This document shows, in pieces, positions 39,596 to 51,500 of a stretch of DNA of 64,000 nucleotides (position 1 is the first letter of the stretch; every line of letters begins with the position of its first letter). A program made the position numbers and the translations under genes. The notes beneath the pieces were generated by a model. It did not search any database, was not told where the DNA came from, and saw nothing but the letters and a program-made list of their open reading frames with translations. The DNA is taken from contig VXCM01001536.1 of NCBI GenBank assembly GCA_014773175.1, forward strand, positions 7,688 to 71,687, given 5' to 3'. This stretch comes from Lucifuga dentata (taxonomy: Eukaryota > Chordata > Actinopteri > Ophidiiformes > Bythitidae).

Positions 39596-42500
39596 ATCCA
39601 TTTTTCAGAATTTCTCAAAATTTTTTCACGTCCATATATGTAATGAAAAAAAAAAGCCTTGTTCTTCTTCAGTTGCAACACAAAACCTTATTCAGTCTCT
39701 TACTACAACAAGCCAAATTTCTTTTAAAAGGACCAAAAATAATTTCTAAAGTTCTTTTAAAGGATGCTTTACAGCTACTCTACCCAAATGCTGCAGCAGT
39801 AAAAATGAACTGGAAATCCTCCATGAGTGGGCCTCCTCCATGGATTTGAGAGAGCAATACAGACTTGGCAAGAGTTTTAAATAAAATATAAAGGAATTGC
39901 CACCCACCGTGTCTCCATAAAGCTCAGTTATATTATGGTCTTCACTCATTCAGCCAAAGTGCCATTTCAAGGAGAATTGTAAAGTAATAGTTTCCTGCTT
40001 CCTGGAAACCCACGTCTATTTGGCACAGCTTTCTTTGAATTAACACCGACACCCCCTGTTGTGTTCCAGCTATTTGTATTTTTTCTTTAACACTCCATCA
40101 GATCACATTGTGAGACCACGTCTGGCTGGAGTGATTTGACACTTGCTAAAACGTACTTGGCTGAAACAAAACAGTCCAGTGAAAACTACCTTTCCATCCT
40201 TCCTCTCCCACCTATTCAGCTTTCCCTCACTTCCTCCCCTGAGGCTTAACCAAAAGTAGCTTCACCCTTCAGGAGAACTGAAGATGAAGGAAGTAGGACA
40301 GGAGGAGGTGCAGCATGCATCTGCCAGCAGGCTGACAAAGGAGGAGAGCAAGAGGAGGCATGTGCTGATGGAGAAGGGATGATGAGGAGGAGAAGCGCGG
40401 AGAGATGCTGCAGAGGTGAGGAAGCATCTCTGCTCATCTAGGAACAAAACTAATGCAGAGCAGGCAGTAGACAGAGGCTTCATGGAGAAAGAGGCAGACA
40501 GACAGAGGAAGATACAGCAAGAATGAGTGACATTTCTGTCACGCCTCTCTGAGCAGCCACATCATAACACAAACTAATCCCTCTATCAGCCTCTCGCCTT
40601 ACCTGGGCTTATCTTGCCAACAGCGATAACAAAATGGAAGACTGGTTTCTGAGACTGTTCAGTATTTTAGTCCGGCCAGACCGGCACAGTTCTGCCAAAG
40701 CTCCATGCAGGTTGAGCATGTGGCCAGCACTGTCACCGCCTTGTCACTCACACCGCTCCTGCTGACTTTTCCTTTTAACAGAGCAACATGTCAAAAACCG
40801 AATGTCAATTACTCATGCATGGCATAATGTAACATGGAGCAGAATGAGGAACATTTTGTTTTTGTTTCAATATATTATGTGACAACGTAATATTCTATGC
40901 TTTGAGGTAGTCAAAAGTTCTATGTCTAAGGTCCCATCAATTGAAAAACAAAACACTGTAATGTTATTATTGTGGTTTATGATGTATTTTACTGTAGTTA
41001 ATACAGTGTATCAGAATATAGAAGCATTTATATCCTGCTCTTATTGTGTATCACTATAGCATTATTGTAATATTAAAATATAATATTATATATTGCTTAT
41101 AGTTTGAGTTTGATAAGATATATATATATATATATAACAGGATTTCTAAAGTTGCAGCCTCCTAGTCTGTGAAATATTCAATTATCACAGTCTAATATGA
41201 CATGTCACGCAACAAACACACATTTCCAGGAGCAACATTTCAAACATTTATTCATATCAGAAGGACACACTGAATGGTGATGAGATATGTACTTACAACA
41301 TGCAAATGCCAATGCAAAATGGCAGTAAAACAGAAACTAAGGGCTCCTTACTCACCCCCTCTCATTCATTCGTTCATTCGTTCAAACCTGCAGGCAGGTG
41401 AACCATGCATGTAGAATCCCCATTTCAGCCAAATCCAGTGACACATCTCCACACACACACCCAGGCACACACGGCATTACCGTAAATGCAGCGAGCTCAC
41501 AAACTACACACCTCGCTCCTACATCACAGTTCAACAACAATTAGATTCTAAGATGAATCCACAAAATGTGACTCTACATTTTATGGGTTTTATCATTTTA
41601 AAAAACCCCAGTTATCCTGAGAAGTCTCTGGTCTTTCTCTGCATAGATGAGTTCATTTCAAATTAGGCAGAAGCTGCGAAAAACAATTCCCTCATTGCAC
41701 AGCCATCTGCATGAGGAAATACTTACAAGCAATTTACAGTGAGGCTGATACCATTTAGCCTGCGAGGACTGAAAGATGTGCAGTACATTCACACATTATT
41801 GTTCAAGTGAATAATGTCAACTATTTCAGCTCTAAAAAAAAAAAAAAAAATTAAAACCTTTAGCTGAAATAATGTGTCATGTTATTAATAACAGGGCAAC
41901 GCGAGCACAGGCTCATTTTAAATAATAAAGGGATAATAAAATAATGAGGGAAATAATACAGCCTAAAATACAGTAATTCATTATATCATATTTAGAGGTT
42001 ATTCTTTTGTCTACTTAAAGAACAGTCACAATTACTGATATAGTGTTAAATGAGATGCGGGTAAACTGCAGCTGAGTTGTGGAAAATCACCACTGGTGTA
42101 AACAAAAATCAATTCTAAAGTAATAAAATTATGGATTTCTGCTTGTTTTAGCGGATCTTATCATCATATAATTAAGATATGCACATTTACTGCGTTATAC
42201 AGAATGAATTTACTGCTCTGTGTCATCAGGATTTATAGCAGCAAGGAAACTCCGCAAATGACAAAGGTGTGTAAACTGAGTTGGGGTTTCACTAGCCAAT
42301 TCGCGCCTTAATTATCAAAAACAACAACAACACAATAAGAAATATAAAAAAAATATCCCAGATCTAGGACAGAAGGAAAGAAACAAACACCAGCTGGCAA
42401 TAGTGTAACAACAGGAATCGACGGGTTAGAAAACACCACCATCTGCAAAACGAGGAGAGGCTTCACAACAGAAAATAGACCTAGACCAGCTCACTATTTT

Positions 42501-42619
42501 TCAACTATCCCGCTTCTTCTCCAATAAACTAATCACAAAATGAAATTATGAGACAAAAGCAGAACATGGGCAGCGTATAAATACGGCATTAATGTGGAAA
42601 TAGATTGTTTACGAACCAG

Positions 42620-43060
42620 GAAGGGATGGAGAGCTAGTTCTTCTTCAGTAATGCCCGTTTTATCCCTCCCTCCACCAACTTGATCCGATTTGAGCTTCTC
42701 CGGATACTCTGACCTTTATTGGAGTCTTTCCCTGGGACGTATGGGCGTTTCTGGCGGCTATCCGTGGTGGTNCTCTGACCTTTATTGGAGTCTTTCCCTG
42801 GGACGTATGGGCGTTTCTGGCGGCTATCCGTGGTGGTTCCTCGGTATTTTGTGGATTTGGGAGCCGGTGCGGTGTTGGTGCTGATATTGCGTCGTGTCTC
42901 CGCTCGTCTTGTGGTGCTGAAGTGGACAGCGCACTGAGCAGCTGAGGGAACAAAAAACCTCACACTGCGCTGCTCGGATCCGTCCGCGCCACAGTGCCCT
43001 CTGTCAGTCTGGAGGAGCTTCTGCAGCCCAGAATAACACGGAGTCAAGAGCACTGAGATA
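42620..43060 (-). other. CpG-richer exon-like block, possible srrm3 5' exon/promoter or unknown gene
   Basis: About 440 bp with clearly more CG dinucleotides than its AT-rich surroundings. On the minus strand one frame stays open to a stop at 42634 (ending KLVEGGIKRALLKKN). It has no ATG at its upstream end; the open frame merely begins after a GTG. Part of it is an artefactual in-frame duplication (42707-42837). It lies between the mlxipl 3' end and the first recognised srrm3 exon, so a non-coding srrm3 first exon with an intron of about 33 kb fits. I recognise no protein family. Confidence 0.4.
42707..42837. repeat. 65-bp perfect direct duplication around single N (assembly join)
   Basis: Bases 42707-42771 recur exactly after N at 42772. 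With the N it adds 66 nt, so it stays in frame and mimics a 22-residue protein repeat. Confidence 0.9.
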
Positions 43061-43097
43061 GCGTCACCTAGCGGAGTATTTACCTAGTATTCCCATA

Positions 43098-43297
43098 TTA
43101 AAGGACCATACCGGTGATTTTGCATGCTTAAATACAACACAAATACACTTTATGTTAACTGCCAACCCAAAACTTACTACTGGAAAGGTAAAGGTAAATT
43201 GTTTTCTTTCTGCCTTTAGTTCAGTCCAGTACACTACAAAAATCATCTTGTAGAGACTTCAAATATGTTTGAGATAGGTAATCCATCACAGCGAAGA

Positions 43298-43359
<62 letters not shown>

Positions 43360-43609
43360 GTCAAGGTTATTTAATTGATCTGATCCAACATGGACCTCTT
43401 GGAAGAAAATGTCTCTGCCATGCAATATATTTCCAGGAGAAAACTGCACATCCCAGGAAATTATAATTACTGTGCCTTCTACAATTGTGCTTAAGTGTTA
43501 GCAGGCAAGATTAGGGGATTTATGTTTCAGAAAATGTTTGGCAGTAATGTGTGTGTCAGGTAGTCTTTATTAAGCTCAAACATGCAAAACCACCAGTATA
43601 ATCATTTAA
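43098..43609. mobile_element. TTAA-ended inverted-repeat element, copy 2 (best ends)
   Basis: Begins TTAAAGGACCATACCGGTGA and ends CACCAGTATAATCATTTAA; the first and last 29 bp are inverse with few mismatches. Both ends carry TTAA. It contains an (ATT)n microsatellite at 43299-43359 and no gene. Confidence 0.85.
43299..43359. repeat. (ATT)n microsatellite
   Basis: About 20 ATT units inside the inverted-repeat element. Confidence 0.95.
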
Positions 43610-43996
43610 GGTGTTTTTCCTCAGTATCGGCCTCAACTAATGCATAAAGTGTACCCTATTTGGAAGTCATATATCAAAATACGTCAACATACATTCAAAA
43701 GAAATGTTCATTTAAGCTCTGTGTTGTGCAGTAGATTATCCCTTTAAGCAGACCTGTTTTGAAGAAAATTGATTGTGTTTTATTGGGTATAAAATTTGAG
43801 CTTAAAGGAATTGAAATTTCTAGGGAAGCACTCTTACACATTCTTACATTGTGAGGCACACTGAACATAGTCAGTAGGGTAATAGTATAATACCCCACCG
43901 ACTATATTCACAATGTAAGAATAAGTCTCTTTAATTTTACTAAAGAACCTCTGAAACCTATCAAGGAATCCTTGCAGTCCCCAGAATCCAATTTGG

Positions 43997-44290
43997 AAAC
44001 TACACTATATGGCCAAAATATATGGATGTGTGGGTTCCCAAATTTTTGGGATCCTACAGCTAACAGGTGCACAAACCTATACCTTAATTCCCCTGAAGCA
44101 AAATCTCAATGCTACAACATAAGTGATGCAATATTTTCGATAATGGTGTGCTTTCAGCTTTGCAGCATAGGTGATATATTTTAGATAACAGTGTGATTTC
44201 AGCTTTGTGGCAGCAGTTTAGGGAAGAAACTTTCCCATATCAGCCTGACAAAACAAGTTCAATACAGAAACGGCCTGACATATGGGTGTA
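43997..44290 (+). mobile_element. Tc1-like transposon fragment
   Basis: Starts with the fish Tc1 terminal word 'tacactatatggccaaaata' and 'tggatgtgtggg'. Further in it carries degenerate transposase sequence ('tcaatgctacaacataagtg', 'ctttgtggcagcagtttagg' followed by 'gaagaaactttcccatatcag'). Most of the element is deleted. Confidence 0.65.
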
Positions 44291-44731
44291 CTGCTTGGGT
44301 GTAAGATTAATATAGGACAGCCATACTGAAAAGCTGTCCAGTTTAAACCTATTAGCAGTCATATTCTCTTACATTTGCCTATTGACTTAGATGATTAATA
44401 CCCAGCAGCCTAGGATAAATCTAGTATTGCACTGAGTAAATGTCAGTACATAAAAGCAGTAATACATTATACACATAAAGACAAACTAAAATTTCCAAAG
44501 ATGCTTGAATACTGATTAAGATAATTAAGCAATTCACTCACAGAAACACAAATATCGCCTTCCATTTATCTGCTTAAACATCTGCTTTAGCTGGACTTAA
44601 TAAAGACAAATAAGATAAATAATAGTATATATATTTATATACTGTAAAGCTTGATCAGAGTTTAAGCATGGATCATTTCCTTCCTGTAACTTTGGGAGTA
44701 CTGAGATACATTCATTTTGCTGCTGGTGAGT

Positions 44732-44737
44732 TTTATT
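44732..44737 (-). terminator. Candidate poly(A) signal of mlxipl
   Basis: AATAAA on the minus strand, about 130 nt after the mlxipl stop codon. It is the first canonical signal I see downstream. Cleavage would be expected near 44705-44720. Confidence 0.55.
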
Positions 44738-44868
44738 GGAATGCCAATATTCATTATTAAAAATATCAGAGCTAAACATTAAGTCTGTTTTAATCCATCC
44801 ACAGGCCTTGTCCTGCATTGTGGTCAGGGTGGCTTTCATTTAAGTTCCACTCAGTCTGTTCTTCAGAG

Positions 44869-45032
44869 TCACATATTGTGTATATTATCTCGAGTAGCGG
44901 ACTGTAAGGAGTGGTCCAGAGCAGCAGCAGGGTCACCCTGGGTGACTGTGAGGGTGGCCTGCTCTGGCAGAAGACTGGGGTCTGTCAGGATGGATGTGGA
45001 TGTACTGAGAAGACGGAGTGAACTAAGAACCA
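44869..45032 (-). CDS. mlxipl: mlxipl last exon (stop codon)
   Basis: Encodes VLSSLRLLSTSTSILTDPSL and LPEQATLTVTQ, then a tail of about 23 residues beyond the mammalian end (ending DNIHNM, stop at 44871-44869). Acceptor cccactcag|TGGTTC. Confidence 0.95.
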
Positions 45033-48000
45033 CTGAGTGGGAACAGAAAAGACACAAAAGACAGGTTACAAGTAGTGTAAGATAACAATGGGAAAGATGG
45101 TGAGGACATCAGTATTGATGGTCTTTAGTAAATCGAGTTGTTCTAGACTCACTGGGTCTTAGGGCAGGTAAGGAGCAGTACTGGTCCAACCAGGACAGAG
45201 TGGATCGACACAAATCCTCCACACTGGCAGTGGACACCATTCCATTATAGGACTCAAACAATGGCTCAATGATGATACTGAACTGACAATGGGTTCAGGG
45301 AAAAAAAGTCTGACTCATGAACACGTGAGCTCATGGATGTTGAGCTTCAACAATCAACTTATTTTTGTAAGATGATTAATGTTTTGTTTAAGATCATTGT
45401 ATAGTGTCTCTACTCTATGAGCATCAATAGCAAAGTGTGTCAAATGTAAGTTGTTTTCTTGTCATTTCAAGGCCCTGCATGCTCTCACAGGTTGTTTTTC
45501 TGAACAATTTCTTTTCAGGTTGAAGGTGAAGGGAGCAGTGCTGGGAGTTTGCTGAGGTCCCCAAAATCTGGGTGCTTAAAAGAATCATAAATGTGTAAGT
45601 TGTTGCACTTTATCAGGTGTCAGAGAGAGAGAGAGAGAGAGAGAGAGTCTGTACACACCCGCACAGTCCTGGGAAGAGGTCTAATCAGCCAAAACAACTG
45701 GAACACCATTAAATGGGCATGCAGGAGCTTTTAGACAGTGACATTGAGTTTCAAGTTAAGATGGCTTTCTCTGTTTCATAAATTTTTAAACCTTAAAATA
45801 AATGAAAAGTAGCAATATAAAAATAAGCAAAGCCTCATTGGTGAATAGTGCTTTTTCAATACTAGTGTAATAATGTCTTTCTATTAACATTATGAACCCC
45901 TATGTAGACAGAACATCCCCCACTTGTAAAAACGTATGTTTTTAATCTAGAATATTCCCAGTTAGATAAATGCAGAATCTCCTGTTGCATTAACGTTCAT
46001 GGAAAGAAAACACCCTCAAGGTGTTTTATGCAGCACAACAACAATATTGCCATGATATGATCTTGTCATAATGGCTGTAAGACAAGGACTTCAGAAAAAG
46101 ATCAGATGATCATTAAGGAACAAGTCAAGAATAAAATATATTTAGTATTTTTATGCAGCCATTTTTTTTTTTTTTTTNTTTTTTTTTTTTTTTTGGCCAC
46201 ACACAGGTGTTTTATCTGTCTGACAACACTGAGATGCCTCAGAGGAATAATGTTTTTATGATCATAAAATTTTAATTTATAACTACAGTACATCTGTACA
46301 AAATCCAGCGTTAGGAAATTGAACCCATGTACTTAAATACTGTACTAGAGTCAATTATTGTAAAAGCACTCTATATACTGTAGGGAATATACAATAATAC
46401 TTGCATTTAACATGTACATTTGGATACTCGCATACATTTTGAAGAGAATTCTTTTTCCCAACCTTTGTAGAAACTCTTGCAGTACATAGAACAGATTTGC
46501 ATTTAGAAGGATACAATCCAGAACTTCCAGTTTTGCAGTGTCTGTGCGTGAACATACTCTCTGAACTTCTGCCTCATGTGGTCAAAGCGCTGCCGAGTGA
46601 TGGGAACACCAGTGGCTGGCAGCTGCTGCTGGCACGCACTGTACAAAGAGTCATGCGATGCTGGATTAGAAGGCAGACTGCTAATACTATATTATACATT
46701 ATAATATATAATACTAATACTGCAACATTATTATATTTCAAATTCCAAGTACCCTTTAGTTTTTCATTACATAGAAAAACTAAAGCAGCACTCAGAGCGC
46801 ATACCTCTGCCAAGGCCGAACAGGCCTCGACAATATTTGTCTTATTCTAATACTGTGCCTGCCTAAAGTGAAATAAACAACTAAATAAATATTACATTTT
46901 TTTCTGGATCTACCATTGTAACTATTAAAGATACATCAAAACTACTTCCATGCAACTGAATCAGCATCATCATCACTACAAATGAATTATTAGTGGCTAT
47001 TTCAAGCCCAGTTTTTTACTATACAACATTTCCATTAATGTGCTTGCTGTCCAAGAATGAACATGACTGAGTTTTCAATGAGACTGGTTTATTACTTTTG
47101 AAGAAAGTAATAAAAAATATCCAAAAAAAAAAAAATTCCTTATCACACAATTTTAAGAAATCATTTTAAAACTTCCTGGATTCAACACTGGATCTGCACT
47201 GGTACCAAAATTTATTGGATTCTTTCATGGGCCATGCCTTCCCTTACCCATTCAACAAAGTTTTATCAAAACTGGTTATTACCTTTTTTTAAAAAATAAA
47301 TAAATAAATAATCCTGCTAACAAACCAACCAACCAAAGATGCGAGTGAAAACATAACTGCCTTGGCAGAGAAAATGAAGTGTGCAAAGAAATGTGGTTAA
47401 AAAAAAAATAATAATAATAATGATGGCAGACCAATACGCACACATATTCTCAAACACACAGAAAACAGGTCAAGCTAATGGACTCACTTGATGGCAGAGT
47501 TTAGGTGCTGGATCTCCTCTTTGAGTCTCTGGGCCTCCTCGTGTAGCTGAGCTCTCTCCTGCTGCATCTTACCAATGTACTCTGCCGTTTTCTGCAGTGT
47601 GGTGGCTTTGCTGATCTGTGCCAGCAAATAGAAGGATTACCACGTCAGCCTGCACTACAAATAATCTACCACTAATGCTGCATCCATATTGATGAGATGT
47701 TTTCTTTGCTGCACTAGCATGACATATGTTTTTTCTGTTACTGTGTGCATCAACTGATTCATACTTGGTTATGCTCTCCGCCTCCACCTTTCAGCACATC
47801 TATTTCTCATGCAGCACCACATCCTCTAACGGTACCTTTATGCTTGGCTGAGAGCTGAGTGTTGTCACAAGGTTTTGTAAAGTGTCAAATCCCAGTTTGA
47901 TGTTGAAACGTCTCTTCTGCTCAGCGGAGATGTGAGTTATCCGTCTGGACTCTGGTTGCTGTAGAATGAGTACACCCCACTGTGACTTTATTTTCATATT

Positions 48001-48536
48001 ATTTCTTTGAGGAAAAAATGAATTATTGAATACTTGATGGCATTGCTAAAAAGTTTGGCATACTGTGCATGAATATATGAAAGTTGAGGTACATGAAACT
48101 CAATAAGAAAAAAAATGTCCTACCTTATTTGATTCTATCTTTCCATGTCCTGAGAACCTTGAGTGTGGCGACTCAGGGCTGGATGATTTATCAAAGCGGT
48201 TTGTTGGTGATGTTTGACCTGGATGTCCTGAAAAACTAACTAAAAGAAAAAAAGAAAAGAAACATAATGCCAGCTGCAGACTCTTGGCCTTCCATGGCAC
48301 AGAGTTTGAGACATCTGGACAAGAGGTCTTCAAGGGTCAGAAATTTTGGACCCAACAAGACACCCGAGCCAATATTACGGGACCTGAGCCAACGTGGGCC
48401 CTGTGTCGGGTTTTGGAACAGAGTGGATCTGTAAAGACCTTTAACCTGAACTGCTCATTCATGAATTTTAAAAATGAATTACTAATGAATTCAGCAAAGC
48501 TTTTGCCAGGATTATTTTTGGAAAAATTTCTGGTTT

Positions 48537-48595
<59 letters not shown>

Positions 48596-51500
48596 ACATT
48601 CATTCATCTGCTGCATATTAATTCTTCATACATAGTCTCCCATTATGCCATGTTATTTTTGTAGTATAACACAGACCATTGCCCTACACAAGCTACCGAC
48701 TTAGCAGCACATCCATTCATGTAACTCATTTTCTGTATCTTTGGTAACTTTCTCTATTCTCTAGAAATTAACATGTTTCAACCATTAAAAGGAAAGTTGA
48801 TTCTAGAGTGCATTAATAAAATGTTTTACTGTGTTTTGGAACAACATGGCCATAGTTTACCTGTTAAGCTGCTCTTCTCAGTGCCATAGATCTGGACAGG
48901 GGAGAGTTTCTCGGTCTTGGGGATGAGGAGAGTTGTGTTGGTGTGCGTGGAGCCATGGGCGAGCAGCGTGGACACCAAGCCTCTGGAGGTGCTGGTGTGG
49001 GGTTTGCTGTAACTCTTACTTTGCAGAGATGTTACCACTGGGATCCCTGCAGGCCAACCAGCTCCATACTGAAGCTGTGATGGAGCTCCTCCAACATGCA
49101 TGCTGCTGCTGCTGCTCGACTGATAAAGAGAATAAAATCTGTACTTACCTCCTGAGATGATGTTAGTAAGGTAAAATATGGAGTCTATATAACTCTTTTA
49201 ATTGAAAACCCATTAAGTTTTATAGGAGTGGTTTACAGGACCCTTTAGAGAGGAAACCTCTCTAAATAATGACACTATTTTTAAGTATATTGGATATAAG
49301 CAGCCCAATTCAAATATGATTACAGAACCCTTTTAAAGTTCCAATACACCTATATAGTGGGACTTGTAAGGACATACTGTGTTTCTTTAATTTGAGACTG
49401 CTTCAGTTTAGGTAATCTGAACAGCATAGGTTCCTATGAAATGACCCTATTATCACTTTTCATTATTACATTTATGCCACGGATATCCAGCTTTTCATGC
49501 AGTTATAAGACATACGGTATGTGGAACATCACTCAAAGTGAATATGTTTAAGTTTAAAATACTGTATGGGGTAGTGCTGCTGAAAAAAAGCAAATAGTAG
49601 GAGGTATAAAGCTGATTGGGCCAGATATTTTGCCAAAGTACATCAGTGTTACCAGGCTAAACTGAAAACTGGACATTGAATAGAAAAGAACATCCTATTC
49701 ACCCTATGAGAGTTTTGCCCTGTTATCCTAAATTTACTGCAGTCAGTATTGTGGGAAAGTTACAAATATACTTGAAATATAAAACCTTCTCGTAAATCAG
49801 CAGCTTAGTACACCCTGCCCAGAGAAATATGAACTTAATAAGAATCATTGAACCTACTCCAAAAACATATTCTTCAACATCTCAAACCCAGTATCTGTTA
49901 AGGATAAAAATGTACTGTAGGTTTGAGGTGTGCAGTTTACTAATATTGCACAAAGACAAATTCTAATTTATCTTGTGTTGATATTTGCAGCCACCAAGGT
50001 TGTCTAATGCAGTTTTTGGTGAGGACATTGTTTCTGAGCAGCTGCGCTAAACCAATTATCAATTAAAATGGACAATGCTCTTGAGATACAGTATGCACTG
50101 AAATGACTCACTGAGGAGCTGGGAGATGATGATCTCTGACCTTTGGCTGTTAGTAAAATAGTATCAAATCCCAATGATGGCTTTCCTGAAAACACAGCAG
50201 CCAGTAGTTACATGACATATTTTTTCAGAACGAAAATTCATGCTCGAAATAGAAAAAGGAGGAGAATTTACTAACGTTCACGGGTGCCAGAGGAGAGCAG
50301 TTTTGCCAGGCAGCTAGTGGGTGGGGGNGGGCAGTGGACAGCGAGTTAGATAGAGCCACCGAGGGACCAACTGTCCTCATTCCTCCTGTCTTTTGCTTGT
50401 GTTTGCCCCTGACCCCTGTAATGGCCACCTGCTCTGGGACTGAGAAGCAGTGGGCTGCGGTGACAGAGGGCAGTGCTGTGTGGGCCGGGTCAGACGCAAC
50501 AGGTGGGTAGCTCAGAGAGTGGCAGGGAGTCTGAGAATATGCATCCCCTGAGTGGGGATAGCCATGAGCCTGGTGCACCGACCCCAGAGTACCCACGGTG
50601 GAGGCGGTNCCCCTGAGTGGGGATAGCCATGAGCCTGGTGCACCGACCCCAGAGTACCCACGGTGGAGGCGGTGTGCGTGATGACAGTTGTGGTCACGCT
50701 GGGTGTCGATGAGTAATAACTAAACTTGTGGCATGGCAGCGTGTGCAAAAAAGGAACACTTGCAGAGATCAGCTGCTCTGTGCTGGTGGTAAATGCTACA
50801 GAAACAGGTAGATCAGGGTATGACTGATGTCCATAGGTCATGGCTCCTGATATGATGCTGGATGTGGGGTATTCACTGCAGTCCTGGCCTGGTCTGGTCT
50901 GGTCTGTCCGGGCGTTTGATGCTGATGGCTGAGACAAATTGTCAGATGACAGATTTGGCTGGAAAAGAAAAAAAATCCTTTTTTTTACTGATTAAAATAA
51001 TTTGCTTTTACCAAAAAAAAATGTGACTGCAGGAATACGTCTATCAATTTGTCAACACTTGCTGTACCTGAGCCAACTGGGTCTCAATAAGTAGCTGGGG
51101 AGTTGTAACCGCTGGGGAGGGAACTGGGGCAAAAGCTGCACTAGATGAGCTCTCAAAAAAGCCACAGTCAGCAAAACTGGCTTGCTCAGTGGGCTGACCC
51201 CGATAGTTCATGAAGATATCTGAGAAAACCAAACAGAAATACATGTCATATGCTTACAACTGCCAGTCATAAACATACTTCAAGCACCAATACAGCTGTT
51301 GGATAGAAATATTTTTGTTTTTTTTAAGAAAATGCCACAATGCACAACTAAGCTCTGACATACAAGAATATCTGTGTTGAGAATTTAAGGTATCTGCCAG
51401 TGACTGAGGTTTTGATTTTTTACTTTCAGACATTAGCTGTGGTATTTCCTTGTAATAACTGATTTTAAATCCAAATTCATGAAATATAAAACTACTAAAG

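Larger units (their letters stand above)
9842..42600. other. Long stretch without recognised exon (srrm3 intron 1 and/or intergenic)
   Basis: I translated candidate stretches on both strands and recognised no host protein. The repeats listed separately occupy part of it. The remaining sequence is AT-rich with scattered microsatellites; I see nothing I can name at 14.75-17.9, 18.0-19.4, 23.2-28.9, 30.5-35.4 or 38.1-42.6 kb. Confidence 0.5.

Noticed and set aside
42690..42884. Protein with two 22-residue repeats
   Set aside because: The repeat is the artefactual N-joined duplication.
42634..43053. Open frame of 139 codons as a mitochondrial-like protein
   Set aside because: Begins with GTG, contains a 66-nt assembly duplication and resembles no family I know; kept only as an exon-like block.
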